Below the pieces are notes generated by a model that was not told the DNA's origin, did not search any database, and was given only the letters and a program-made list of their open reading frames with translations. From assembly GCA_013396655.1 (NCBI GenBank), contig WBMV01005969.1:777534-841533 (forward strand): a stretch of DNA of 64,000 bases. Direction: 5' to 3'. Both the position numbers and the translations under genes were made by a program. The DNA is from Campylorhamphus procurvoides (taxonomy: Eukaryota; Chordata; Aves; Passeriformes; Dendrocolaptidae). Positions 11,901 to 24,757 of the stretch are shown here, piece by piece (the first letter of the stretch is position 1; each line of letters begins with the position of its first letter).

Positions 11901-14900
11901 CCTGTGGTTTCCTGTAGACGTGTTCCTGGAGTCTGAATGCTCTGAAGAAGGGAAGCCATGAATTTGTGGTAAGTACTCAGGTCCTTGACTATAGATTCTT
12001 CAAGGTAAATCTGTCTACTTTACATTTGTTTTGTGAAATTAGGCTTATGAACAACATACCTTTTTATATGCTGGATTTCTTAATAACGGTTCAGAGGGGA
12101 ACTCCATTATGGTTTAGGCTATAAACAAGATACCCCATGAACTCAGCAATGGTAAACTGAGGCCAGCTAGGCAACACTCCTATCTGAAACAAGCTGAGCT
12201 AGCCAAGAAATTCTGTTGCAGTTTTTCTGTTTTGGAAATGGTTGGTTTTGCTTGACATTTGCACAACCTCAGACCAAAGCAAATATGTTACTGTGAGCTA
12301 AAAAACATAATTAGCTCCTTGTCCAATTTGCCACAGCCAAGGTAGACCCTCTGTATGGGAGAAGTCTGTTGCTGGCAGGAACTGGTTTAGTTTTAGTGAA
12401 ATAGCATTGATTAACCTACCAATGCTGCTGGACACTGAATTGAGCCACAAAATGAAGCTAACTATTAATATGTACAGATTTTCATTCTTTTACAGTAGAT
12501 TTTATGCAAGTGTGTCACAACCTTTAGGGCTTTTTAAAATGCCAGAGGGACAGTGTTGCAATTATATGTTCTGAAATATTTCTACAGTCACATCCTTTAG
12601 CAATAGCTTCCTTAATTCCTGCCAGCATTCCTGAAAATGTTTCTCACCTTGTCCACACTGACTATACAAAATGTTCCAAAATACAGCTCTAATTTTGGTG
12701 AAATATTAATTTTCTTACCTTCTATTGAGGAAGAAACAGGCAGTTTCTTGCGTGAGATGTATTCTCAATGGTATTGGTAAGCAGAGGCAATGGATATTAT
12801 TGCTATTGTATAGAGGAGATAAATACCTTAATTTTGTCACAAACCCACAGTGTTATTCTCCCATTTGATATATCACCCTTTCAACTGCTTCCCCATCTAT
12901 AACATCTTCACCTACTGTCTTCTACTTTACCTGGCTAAGAAAAGATTGCAACAGCTTCAGCATAACATCAGCTGTCCCTTTCTTCTGCTTTCACTGAGAA
13001 CTGTTATAGGGTTTCTGTGAAGTGTGTGTTGAAGGCTGCAAGAGGAAAGGATGGGAAGTATAGAAATACATTGAAATAATGAATACACTGAAATAATTGA
13101 AGGGTTAAAAACTACAGCTCCTTAATTTCACTGTATCAGGGTTGGGTTAGTGTGCAATTGTCTGCCCCATAAACAAAAAGCTGAAAGTTATCACAAAATT
13201 CTTTTCAGGAACTGAGGCAAAAAGATTTTTGCAGAATAGTTTCAAAGAATGCAAAGGAAGTGTAAAGGGCTGACTTTGCTAAGTTATTAAGTCTATATAA
13301 TTATTTTACACTTTTCCTGTTTTCTGCCATAGAAGCTTTCTCCCTTCCAGATTAGCTATCAGATGTTCTGCTCTGTTGAAACCTAAATTTTCACATCTAT
13401 TTATACAACAAGTAGGACAGAAACTTCCTTTCTGGAAACAGAGCTAAAATTCAGCATCATGGAATTACAAAAGGCAATGCCATTTATCAAGGGATTCCTA
13501 TGAACTTTTGCAACTTATTTTTGGATGCGTGGCACCTCCAAGTGACCCTCTCTTAATACAGTTGGTAGGAAATTATGACCTTCTTAAACTTCCTCTACCC
13601 TTGCATGCAGAAAAGCTATTAACCTGTGCAGAAAGCAAGTATTTATATCCACAGCTGAGGATTTTAATACAGGCCTGCTATTTCAGAGGTGAATTAAACG
13701 ACTTGATTTTGAACTGAAAGCAGCTGCATTACATAACACTTATTGGCCTTCAAATTTGTGTCAGAAAGAGGAATTCATGAGAGCTATCCACCTTTTTCTA
13801 GTTTTGACTTACTCTGTCATTGGTGTCTTTGAAATTAGCTGTAAATATGTCCTTGGCAGCTATGCAAATAAAGCTTGCTCCTGCAACCTAAATGTTATGA
13901 GTTGCTGAGCGCTGCTGGAAAGAGGCAGAACACCTTCTGCTGCTATTGTCTTCACCACAAATTGACAATGGCACATCACACCTTGTGTAGCTCTCTGGGT
14001 TGCAGGGCTGGGCTTATAATGAATTCACAGGTTTTTTTCCATGCCTTGTTTCAGGCCATCAATAAGAAAAATATGCTCTTTTGGTAAGAGAAAAAAAAAA
14101 GTCATAGCAATACCACAGGTTAAGTTCTGAGCTTGTGTGAATCAGCATGACACAGCTGATTCCAGTGATGTTGTATCAATCTATCCCTGCTAAGGTTCTG
14201 CTGTAAAAATTTTAATGGCTATCAGTTCAGAAGTAATACTTCAGATATATTGCTAAATAATGGATTAGATGCCACTGTAAGAAACAGTATCATGCCACTT
14301 ATTATTGCATTTTAAAACAATATAAGCCATGTGTGGGAAATTAAATCTGTCACCCTGAGAAAGAGTTCAGGCTGTCAAAATGATAATAGAAATGAAATTC
14401 AATTACCTATTTTCTGTGTTACCCATGGTAATTCCCCAGAAAATATTAAAGGAAATTTAAGAGGAGATTATCTTGTAAAGTGTTTTTATAATATAATTAT
14501 TATTTTAATTACTTTAAGAAAAATCTGTACAATTCTGCAGAAAGCCAGATGAAAGTTCTAAGAATTGCAGCTGTTTGTCAGGCTAAGATTAGCTGCCATT
14601 GACCTTGACCATCATGCTGTGATGTCAGCCATGCATTCTCTTCTACAGATTTTCCTTGTGTTCAGCCTGGCAATAGTCTGGGAGGGATGGGACTGATGCT
14701 GAGCTTTCTGTGTCTTTAGAAGAAGGCAGCCATCAGGGAAGTACCTGTAAGCCTTTTCTCTCTGAACAGTCCCATTCTTCGCTGCAATTTCTGGTTGCTG
14801 GAGTTCATCCAAATCTGCCCTAAGTGTCAGGGTCCCTTGAAAGTTCAGTGGTCCCTGGACTAGGGAAGAACTGGCCTTCATTTTCCTGTGTGACTTTTAA

Positions 14901-16287
14901 AGCTGTGAAGAGTGGAGCTCAGAGACTGTCCTTGGCACAATTTCACCATACCATGAGGAGAGGGATAATGCAGCAGGAGGTACTGTAAGATGCCATTTCA
15001 TACTGCAGCTTGAGATCAAGCCGTAGCCTGCAAGGCTACCACTGCAACCAGAAGTCACAAAGACCAAAACCTCAGTGCATTTACTAGTCATTGAGATATT
15101 GCATAAGGGGAAAGAGGGACTTAATATAATATGCAGAAAGGAGAGTCAGCTGGGATTTAGGCTCCTTTATGGATTTAATCCTAAACTAATGCATACATAG
15201 TCTATAAGTAAAAGTCACCAACAAGCTGTACTTACTTTGCAAAGAAATTAGAATTCCTCCAGGCAGAAATTTTTAAAAGTGAATGATGGTGTCAGGTGTC
15301 TGTGTTGTAGAAGAGTTCTTTTCCAGGTCAGGTTTGTTTAACAGGATTTAAAAAAAAAGAAAAGACAATCAAAAGGAAAAATTGCATCCAAACCAGGCCA
15401 TTATGTGTTGGTGCTCTCAGAAACTGGTATTTCCTATCCTATCATTACATGTCAAGAAAAATACCAAGAACAATGAATGCTTCACTAAATGCGGCATGAA
15501 ACAAGATGCTGTGAGTTTATGGTTATTTATTCCCAATCTCCTTAATCTACTACAATATTTTCTGTTACCTTCCCAGATCCTTAATGGGAACAAATTGACA
15601 GAGATTTTAAGAGTAGGTTGTGATTTGTGTGTGTAGTTTACATGGTGGAAAGGCAGTGTTGGGTGGCTTCCTGCTCTCAGGAGTATGAGCTTTGGGATAT
15701 AACCTCAACTGGAGGGTACAGGGCAGCACTGAGAGAGGCCAAGTAGCTTGTGTGTGTGAACCTTGTTTGCCCTTGTGCTACAGCCTGCAGAGCACCTGAC
15801 CTCTAAGTGAGCCCGTGCAGAGATCTGCAGTGCTTGACAAGCCTCTTTCTGATACTTGAGTTAAACTGTTTACAGCTTGCTTGCTAATTTCCCTACATCT
15901 CTGAAGCCTGCAGCATAGAGATGCTCTGATTATTAATTGATTTCTCATCACTATCAAGAGGTCTTAGTGGTACTTGAAATAGATAGTGTTCAGAGAGCTT
16001 GAGTCCTCATCAAAGCTAGGTGTAAATGACAAGGGGAGTTTATACTATGAAGTCAGATGTGTCCCTTTTCCATTCTAAACAGGCTAGTCTCCGTAGCAGA
16101 AGCAGTCAAGCCACAATACAGGGTCTTTTAGCAAACTATCCTCACAGACTGGCTGTGCTTATAAGCCTGAGCATCACTTTGACAAAGCTGATTTTTGAGT
16201 TCACAGCATTTCTGTGCTGTGTAGATGCATTGTTAGCCTAGGGCTAGCTTGGGGCAATCCACATGAGACTGTACTGCACTAGGCAAG
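11901..16287. other. Unique DNA, possible conserved non-coding sequence
   Basis: No recognised transposon in about 4.4 kb. The segment includes the splice-flanked 51-bp stretch at 11918-11968, a 17-bp tandem duplication at 13065-13098, and a perfect octamer ATGCAAAT at 13862-13869. Repeat-poor stretches of this kind in gene deserts often hold regulatory elements, but nothing here proves function. The ORFs present are short and unremarkable. Confidence 0.4.
13065..13098 (+). repeat. 17-bp tandem duplication
   Basis: AATACATTGAAATAATG is followed directly by AATACACTGAAATAATT: two 17-bp copies with two differences. It is a small local duplication with no coding role. Confidence 0.8.
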
Positions 16288-16309
16288 TGCTCCCTCTCTC
16301 TCTCTCTTT
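16288..16309 (+). repeat. CT microsatellite ending in TTTGCAG
   Basis: A run of (CT)n about 18 bases long is followed by TTTGCAG. The pyrimidine tract plus CAG has the form of a 3' splice site at 16307-16313. Alone it is weak evidence for an exon. Confidence 0.75.
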
Positions 16310-18367
16310 GCAGAAGATGATGAATGATTCTGTATGCCAGTCACTTCATGGAGGCTCTTGGAAAAGGGTTTAATTTTATCTTCTTTAAGCTCTTTCTTTA
16401 AACACGGTTAGCATTTCCCAGTTATCTGGTCGCATGGGAACTCAGAGCACAAGTGCCATTCAGGGCTGAATTACAGTGGCCAATCAGGGCAAGGAAACTG
16501 GCATATTGATAACATAGCTATAAAGAAATAATTATATAGAGCTAGATCACATCTGCAAGGCAAAGACTTATATTTAGAAGAGTTTCATGGCATGGATTGG
16601 ATGTACTCTGATATTTGGCATGCACAGTGACATGGAATTGTTACAAAGGCTGCTGCATCATGCCTCTGGCTGAACCCTCCCTTGTCGACCACCATGGCTT
16701 CCCAGAAGAGCAATTAGATGCAGTGCTTGGGTTCCCCCAAGCGTCCAGGCTATGAGTCTGTCTGACCCATGTGCTGCTGTTTATTCCTCCCTCTTTTTGT
16801 GGTGGCCACAGAGACAAGCCAGTGCATAGCTGGTCCTATTGTGATCAGTGAAACAGCTGTGTTATGCTGAGAAGTCCAGAGGAAAGAACAAAGTATTTTA
16901 ATTTCCTTTCCGAAATGAGAAGCAAACTGAAGATCTTACTCCGCTTACTCTTACGGTAAATCTTACACTTTATGTAAATAAAGTTGTAGGACTGCAGCTC
17001 CCCTGTTGTTTAACCCCTCATAGCAATGAAGTATTCTAAGAAAAGGAAAAAGAAAGAACTTCAACCAAGTAAATTTCAGGCAAATCCTCACATCTGAGAT
17101 GTCATGCTCACAATACAGTAATCATGCTTGTAGCTTGGCTGTTCAGGGTGTCAAGGGTTTGGTTTTTTTTTTTTTTACATTTTGAAAAATAATAGCTGCA
17201 AGGCTCTTTGAAAACCTCCAGCCAGGTCTTTAAGCATTGCCAAGGAACCTGCTCTTTGTAAACCAAGAGCCAGAAATACTGAAGACAAATTCTATTTTCT
17301 TAATATAAGGTTTGTGCAGCTTCAAGTCCTAAGCTCCAAATGAATGAACAATGCTGAAAGACAGTTATTTAATGGAGCAAGATTGATGGGAACAGGAGCC
17401 AGAGAATAGCCTTAGCTATTGTAAAGGAACAGAAATGGAGAAATACATGAATTAGAAATAAGTCTAAGTTCATATTTGAGTTTATATTTCAATGTTGAAT
17501 TTCACATAGGAGTTTGATTAATTTAATTTTGGGGCTTTTCTTATGATCTTGAAAGGTCCTTGGAATTAGATAAGTTTGAATTAAATTTTAAAAACTTTTT
17601 GTTTCTGAAATTGTTCAGCATGAGGTGGTGATATGCATTGAATGTGCTTTTCATAGTTATATCTGTTTTATTTGGTTTTGATCATGTTTTACATAAAGTT
17701 TCCTGGATATAATTGTATGTCTTAGGTGCCTATCCCTCAGCTACTATTGTAGAGGTGTTCTATGATTTCTTTTTAAGAGCATTTTCAAGGTGGGACTTTA
17801 TTTATATTTACAAGCCATAATTATACTGTGAAAACTGCCAGGACATTGCAGTCTGTGTCACACAGACAGCCTTCTATGAATTCAGAACAATCATCTTTAC
17901 ATCTTACATGGGCAAACAAGAAAAAGTGCCAGCAAAGTGGCACCATGGTCTACCTTGATAGTATATAAAAGCAAGAAAATCAGCAATACATTTCCATTTC
18001 TTAAGTCCTCTTCACACACACTTCTGATTGTTCTCAACTCTGCTTTCCAGTGTCAATGCAAATTTGTGAAGCCATAGCATGCCCATCAGACTACATGAAC
18101 GAAAACATTACAAACAGCACAACAAACTCTATAAAAGGTTAATGACCTGTATTAAGATGGCAATTTACTTTGTTAGCAATAGTTCAAGCCACCATTGCAT
18201 TAACATTCTTTATCCCTGTAGTGAGAGGTGATCTTCCCATCTATACATTGATTTTGTTCTTTGCAATTTCACCATTACTGGGTTATTTGAACTTCCTAAA
18301 CCCTTTAACAATACAAACAACTTCATCAGTCCTTCTTTTTTTTATCCCTTAAATTATACTTTGATGG
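16310..18367. other. Unique AT-rich DNA, no gene seen
   Basis: Contains a T run at about 17161-17176 and otherwise unique sequence. A 60-codon hydrophobic ORF at 18170-18352 starts from a TTG and abuts a CR1 tail; it has no recognisable family. Confidence 0.55.
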
Positions 18368-18470
18368 GTCTTTGACCAACCCAGTCTAGAGGGAGGTGTC
18401 CCTGCCCATGGCAGGGGAGTTGGAACTAGATGTTCTTAAAGTCCCTTTCAACTCCAGCCATTCTATGATT
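18368..18470 (+). mobile_element. CR1 LINE 3' end, short fragment
   Basis: Contains TTTGACCAACCCAGTCTAGA, GGGAGGTGTCCCTGCCCATG, TTGGAACTAGATG and CCATTCTATGATT in the order of the CR1 3' UTR. About 100 bp remains, strongly 5'-truncated. The sense strand is plus, and the terminal TTCTATGATT marks the 3' end. Confidence 0.93.
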
Positions 18471-21400
18471 ACTGTATTTAGTTATTCATGGAAACACAAA
18501 TACACATGAGCAATTAAAAAGGAATGATTTCCACTGTAAAGAAATTATTAAACCAAATTCCAGAAATCTCAGCATATGAGTGACATGTGGTCAGAGAAGA
18601 GAGAAGGTGGAAACTGATAAAGAAGAATTGCAGGGAGGACACCATGTTCAAAGATTTTAATAATGCCTTGGTAGAGTAACAGATAGATAGATTCTGAAGG
18701 CTAAGACCAGGCAAAACACATCAGAAGTAGTGGACTGCCATGATCAAAGGTATGATTTTGGGAATGAGAAAATAACATCATTAGTTCTTTATGAAATCCT
18801 GTCTCACGATGAAAGCAAAATCTCCTTAAATGTTATTTATAGTGTGTGTTGCTTAAATATTCTACCAACTCTAAAAAGGTAAGGCTAGCACTGAAATTTC
18901 TACCAGTCAAAGATTGCAATACATAGAGTAAAAAAGACAAGAAAGGAAAGAAATGGAAGGTAAATCTGTAATCAAGCTTTACTATCTGCAACCCAGACAG
19001 ACTTTGTACCCTATTGCTTGTCATCAAATAAAACCCTACATGCAGTGTAAATGCAACTAGGGCTTTACTGATATTTACTGAAGATACATATGTCTGTTAT
19101 GCTATCTACACAGATATAGCCTTCTAACTGAAGGGACTTGTCAATGTTAAAATTAGACTGTAGATTAATTCTAAATGAGGGGACATTTCACCACAGAAAT
19201 ATGCTTGCATGTAGAAATAGTTCATTGTGTACCCTCTTTTGCTTCAATTTTTTATGTAAACCTGTTTATTTCTTTATTTGCATTTAAAAATAGCAGGTGA
19301 AGTAATCCACAATGAGTAATTTATTAAATGAATTTTGCCAGTCTTTTCTCTGCTGCCCATGAGCTACTATGCATATATGAATTCTAGAAAGCACTGATGA
19401 TTTAAAACTATATGTAGATTTCAAGAGTTTACGTAAATAGTTCATGCTCTGTGTATAAGTTAAAAAAATAACATTGTGGATTACACTTGGCATCTCTAAA
19501 CAGGAATTAAATCAAATATGTCAGATGACTATTTTTTAATACTAACAAGTTTTTTTCCTAGTGAATATTTATATTTTGATTACTCTGTAGTAAAAAATAT
19601 TAAATGCAGTCCATCTAACCTGAAATTATCTCAGGTACTGTTCCAATGATGTGACTCTCATGGAGCTAATGCCAACAAAGGCCAATAGCTCATGTCCACA
19701 GAGAGGTCTGGGCAGGATTTCTGAACTTATTACTTAGCCAGGGTAAGGCTAGTTCAGATAAACAAGGCATACCCTTTGTCTGCACCAGTCACTCTGGGTT
19801 AAATTTGAGCTCCAGAAAGCTGCGTGAAATGCTCTGAAGTGCTCTGTCCTAGGAGCCCTGAGTCAAAGACAAAGCTTACTTTTTGTGCTGGGCTTGTCTT
19901 TTAGCAACATTTAAACTGTTACTGAAAATCATAAGCCTTCTTAGATAGAAATCAAGTAGTATTTTGAATAACTTTGTTTTTAAAACTACTAAAACACAGC
20001 CTGGTAAAAGCAGGCTAGTGCAGCATCTGGAAGTATCCCTGAGGAAAGTACTCTGAAGAGCCACCTCCTTGGGCAGGTTTTCTACACCTCTTGTTTAACT
20101 AGTTCACATACTCATTTTCCAGTCATCATAGCCACATTAATTAATAAATTAAAACTCTGGAAGCATAGAAAAGTTTTATCAAATTTGTACAGACAGTTAT
20201 TAGCATATTTACCATGGCCAAATTGTTTCACTTGATTTATTTCTAAGTCAGAAACAGTTTCACCAAATACATCAGCATTTCAGCTCACTCAAATACTATT
20301 TATTTCCTCCTTAGCAAAAAATCAAGTTGATAATATTCTGAATAATACATTATCTATATCCATCCATCCATTCACCCAGAACTCAATTCTCTTAGGCTGA
20401 GCAATGTTTTAGGTTTAAATTTCCCTGTTTGCATTTCTCTAAGGGTAAAAAAGATCTTTACAAAACACTGAGTCAAAAGGACTTATTTTCATCCAGTATT
20501 GGGAAGGGATTTCTTGTTCCCATAAGTAGGGAAATTTGTATATATTAATTTACCACTTAGATCTGTATCCCTTAAGCTCTTGTCTTTTTGCAGTTACTCC
20601 ACCTACTTCAGTATTAATCCTACCACTTGCATTTTGCCTGCTAGGCCTCCTACGGCTTTGCTTTTACAACACTTCATATTTTTCATATTCATTCAGAATT
20701 TCTACTGCCCCTCAGTATGTTCGAGGCTTTGCCTTTCATTTCACTAATGGCCCCTTTTTGAGAGGTGATATTATTCAAATTTAGGTTTGTCTATCGGAGG
20801 GAGATACAGTACTCTATTTTGCACCTTGTAAGCATATGCAATGAAGGGGGCTTTTTTTGATTTTCTAAATGAACATAGTTTATTGGGGTTTTTGGTCTCC
20901 CGTTGCTTCAGAAATTACACTTGTTCACTGAAAAGCAAGTGCAGCAATCTTATATAAATTAGTTATATAAACCAGCAGATGAAGATAAAAGCAAGGTGTG
21001 GGAAGAAAAAGAAAAGCAATCCACGGGGCAGTCAAGACCTTGAAGGATAGCTTAGTGGGCAAACAGGAGAAGTGAAGATAAAAGGGTTAAAAGAAAAGGA
21101 CCTGAGAGCTGAATTGAACCTCCTTCTGAGGTGACATAGTTGATTTACCAGAAACCATGGCTGGTCCTCTGACCACTTTCAACATATAATGCAACATAGT
21201 GCAAACAGATTGCTCATCTATTAGAAACACATGGTACTGTAGTCCCTGTTCAGCCTGGGAATACCCCTTGTGTTTTCAGAGGCTTCTATGATGGTTGAAA
21301 ATAACTGCATGCACAATGGCTTTGAGGCCTAAATTCTGAAAGGAGCAACACTTTTTATATGCAAGCAAGCTTGAAAATTTAGGAGACAGTTGTTATCTAG

Positions 21401-23838
21401 CCTAGGTACAGGGCCATTACTGCTCAAGTGCCTGAACTTCTCACATCCCATGGTAAGAAGGATTCCTCACAGTTGCCAAAGAAGGCTACAGTGCAGATAA
21501 ACATAGATTGAACCACAGCTATTTTTTTCAGTCTTTTCCTATCTTTTTCTTCATGGGACTCTGGCTTTTCTTTATACTTCATATATTTACACTGTTCTTT
21601 GGACAGTAAAATTGTATGTGGGTGGCAGAGGTAGCTTCAAGATGACCTTCTCCATCCAGACCATGTGAGGCACAGTGTCTGTCTGGAGCATGGGTGTAGG
21701 CTTGGGAACAGCCTTGGAATAGTCAGGCAGAACAGGCAAAGCCAGAAAGGCCACTGAACTTGCCCAAAGTCTTGGGAGAGCTGTAAATAGAGAAGGAATA
21801 GAGCTGGGATCTTCCAGGTTATCCAGACTCTTGCTCTTGGATTATCCTTCCTTACTTCAACAGGATAAGCACCTGGGTCTGGGACACAGAGAGTGAAAGT
21901 GAGAAGGCATTCAAAAAGTTCACAGACTTAAAGTATATTTGTATGCATAAACACATCTTTCAAAAATTACAGAGGTAAATGTATATAAATTCTTATATTT
22001 TGATAAGAACTTTTCCTCATAGAAGTGTGACACTTTAAAGTTTAAAACTCCAGTTTTCTTTCATTTTTCTGAAGCTAAATGAAAGGAAGCTAAAATGTAA
22101 CCATGCTGCAACAAGGAATATACATCCAAGGAATGCATTCGTAAGTGAATACGGTTTTCATATGATTGTGGTCATGATGAAAAATAATGACTGTGGCCCT
22201 AATGTAGTTTATTTCTCAATAAATTACAGAAGGATGTTTTCCATCTTTATTTGTTTCCTAGACTTTGGCGTTCTTTAAATCTTTGGAAACATTGTACATA
22301 TAGCTAGTCAGGTGTGAAATATATCTACATTTACCAATAACTTTGGAAAGCTTTATTTTTCATTTTTAAGCAATATAAATCTGGTCATTTATGGAAATTC
22401 ATGAAAATGTTGTTCTTGTAGACTGAGTCATGCTCCTGAGATGGTTATGAATAATATTGCTACTCTCTTATAGCGCTACTAAAATTCCTTATGGTCTTAC
22501 TTCACTGTTCTTTGTTCTGTAAATTGCAGCTGACCTAAAATTTTATAGTTTTTTATATTTAATGGTAGTCTTAGTGTTGTGTTTATTTTATTATTACTTT
22601 ATATTAAATCTTATTGTACTGAGTTTTTCAATTACTACTGAAGCTTACCAAAACCATCTAGTTCAATCACCACTCTTGTTTGATCAGGGACTCCTGCTAA
22701 TGGTCAGACAGACAGGGAGATGTCAGCCTCCTCCCCTTCATGGTTATTCATGCAGTCCTTTTTGGTTCTGAGAAGCAAAGTACCTACTGATTGCATATGG
22801 AGTAGAGAAATTCTAAAATGTCAGAATTTAAAAACAAAACAAAGCAAAACAAAAACCCCTCAGAAACTATAAAAAAATAAAAAAGGAGGTGTATGCTAAA
22901 TTCTAGTGTCTTCATAAGTCTATGCATCACCTTAGCAGCACCAAATGGCCTCTCTGGTCTGCTAGTGGTAGTTCTGAGGCAACTTAAAAGGACAGGACAT
23001 TTCCAAAGCAATAAAAATGTACCAGTCTCCTTCCAGGTTTAAAAAAAAAAAGGGTGAGGTGACATTAGTAAGTGAAGTGGACTGGATCTTTTGCTTTTGC
23101 AAAAAAATGAACTTATTTGTATTGGCTTTCCATACCAAGGCTACTGCCTTACTGTAAAAGTGCTCTATTAAAATTTAAGGAACTACAGATAAATATACAG
23201 TTAAAGCCAAAGCAAGTAGAAAAATATTGCCAGAAAAGATGCACTCATCCTAAACAGTTTTAATCTAAGGAAAATAAAAGAATTATCACAGGTAGAAGTA
23301 ATGAAAGATTCATCTATTTATTCATGAATTCATTTAAATTTCTTTTGAATATTGAAACAATGACTGAATGATTTTATGACATTCAAGATGGCAAAAGCTT
23401 TCTTTCTAAGACCTGCAAATCCTGATCATGTACCAATTTGTGTGTGCAAAGCTAGAGGTTCTTGCACATGCATACAAGTATGCAAGTGTGAAAAACAAGC
23501 ACTGTATCAGTCATTTCCCATTTCTATTAGCAAGTGCTCAGAAATGCAGCCTGGGAGGCCTTTGAAGATTAAGTCTGTCCAAGTGGCAAATAAGTAAGAA
23601 GCGTGTCAGTAGTTTTAAGAACATGCAAAGCTTCCCTTTGCCTCATCTTTTTCCAAGATATGATGAAAAGACTTTCAAGACTTTGAATGTGTTTAAAATG
23701 AATGTCTTTAAAATGTCAGAGAAACTGAATGGTATATTTCATTCCAATGGGAGGCATAGTCTTATTTATGGATAAAAGGCATGTAACCAGAGGAGAGTCT
23801 GTTGGCATATATACACAAAATGGACCTCTTCGAAACAT
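18471..23838. other. Unique AT-rich DNA with minor simple repeats
   Basis: About 5.4 kb without a recognised transposon. It holds a short (CCAT)n run at 20359-20374 and an A/C-rich tract listed separately. ORFs are 60-82 codons and featureless. Confidence 0.5.
22829..22887. repeat. A/C-rich low-complexity tract
   Basis: AAAACAAAACAAAGCAAAAC followed by CCCCT and long A runs. It has the same composition as the tract at 2.8 kb. Confidence 0.75.
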
Positions 23839-24432
23839 ACAGAATCACACACAGAATGGGTAAGGCCAGAAGGGATTGCAGTGGGTCATCTGGTCGAACA
23901 TTCCGGTTTAAGCAGGATCATTCTAGAGCACATGGCACAGGATTGTGTCCAGACAGTTCTTGAATATCTCCAGTGAGGGAGACTCCACAACCTCTCTGGA
24001 TAATCTGTTCCAGTGCTTAGTCACATGCACAGTAAAGAAGTCCCCCTTCATGTTCAGGTGAAACTCCTCTTGTCCTATTGTTTGGCACCACCAAGAAGAG
24101 CCTAGCTCCATGCCCTTGGCATCCTTCTTTAAAATACTTCCTTCAAGACATTGATGAGATTGCCTCTCAGTTATCTCTTCTCAGGACCCAGCAGGCACAA
24201 CTCCCTCTGCCTTTCCTCATGAGAGATACTCCAGTCCCTTAATCATCTTCACGACCCTCCACTGGACCCTCTTCCGGGAGCTCCATATCTCTCGTACTGA
24301 GAATCCCAGAACTGGACACATCACTTCACATGAGGACTCAGTAGGGTTGAGCAGAGGAGCAGAATCACCTCCCTTGACCTGCTGACAAAGCCCTTCCTAA
24401 TGCTTCCCAGGGTACCACTGGCTTTGCTATCT
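23839..24432 (-). mobile_element. CR1 LINE 3' portion, minus strand
   Basis: Read on the minus strand, this is the C-terminal end of CR1 ORF2 plus the 3' terminus. Plus-strand AGAATCACACACAGAATGG at the left edge is the complement of the CR1 tail. The minus-strand peptide at 24111-23923 includes FFTVHVTKHWNRLSREVV and SPSLEIFKNCLD, matching the last residues of CR1 ORF2, and ends at a stop as expected. Upstream on the minus strand, complements of the CCTCTTCTCAGGACC and CCCTCCACTGGACCCTC blocks are typical of the same region but frameshifted. The copy is 5'-truncated near 24432 and cannot encode an active enzyme. Confidence 0.93.
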
Positions 24433-24725
24433 TCTTTCATTCTCTTCAAATACCTCCTCTAGTTTCCCTGTCTTTGTTTGAAATAGACTCACGTCTCAGA
24501 TGTCCTTCAAGGTCTACTTGCTTTCACAATAACAATATATCAACAAAAACTTACTTTCTCCTGTCCTCCAAACCTCCGTGTTTTGCCAAAGGCAAAGAAA
24601 CAAGGGTAGAACATGGTACCCAGTATATCAAAATATACAACTGCCTTTAAAAAATCCCTTCAGTAATAATGATCATCTTTTTACTATTTAAAATTTCAAA
24701 TTAATGATATATCATTATGAAAGAC
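24433..24725. other. Unique DNA, no gene seen
   Basis: Mixed AT-rich sequence. A perfect 16-bp palindrome TAATGATATATCATTA lies at 24702-24717. Confidence 0.6.
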
Positions 24726-24757
24726 ATGTGTACATATATATGTGTATATATGTGTGA
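24726..24757. repeat. TA/TG microsatellite
   Basis: Alternating pyrimidine-purine run GTGTACATATATATGTGTAT followed by ATATGTGTG. A short dinucleotide repeat, likely polymorphic. Confidence 0.85.

Noticed and set aside
16288..16313. CT tract plus TTTGCAG as a splice acceptor
   Set aside because: The microsatellite creates the pyrimidine run by itself and no open downstream exon with a good donor was seen.
17758..17770. TTCTATGATTTC as another CR1 tail
   Set aside because: Upstream sequence lacks the other CR1 3' blocks, so a chance match is more likely.
18170..18352. Hydrophobic 60-codon ORF as a membrane protein or nuclear mitochondrial insert
   Set aside because: It starts from TTG, the hydrophobicity follows from T-rich DNA, and the sequence does not resemble a mitochondrial gene.
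20536..20784. Hydrophobic ORF that looks like a transmembrane segment
   Set aside because: T/C-rich DNA gives Leu, Phe and Ser codons by composition; no family resemblance or splice context.
23923..24111. 62-codon minus-strand ORF as a host gene
   Set aside because: It is the C-terminus of CR1 ORF2.
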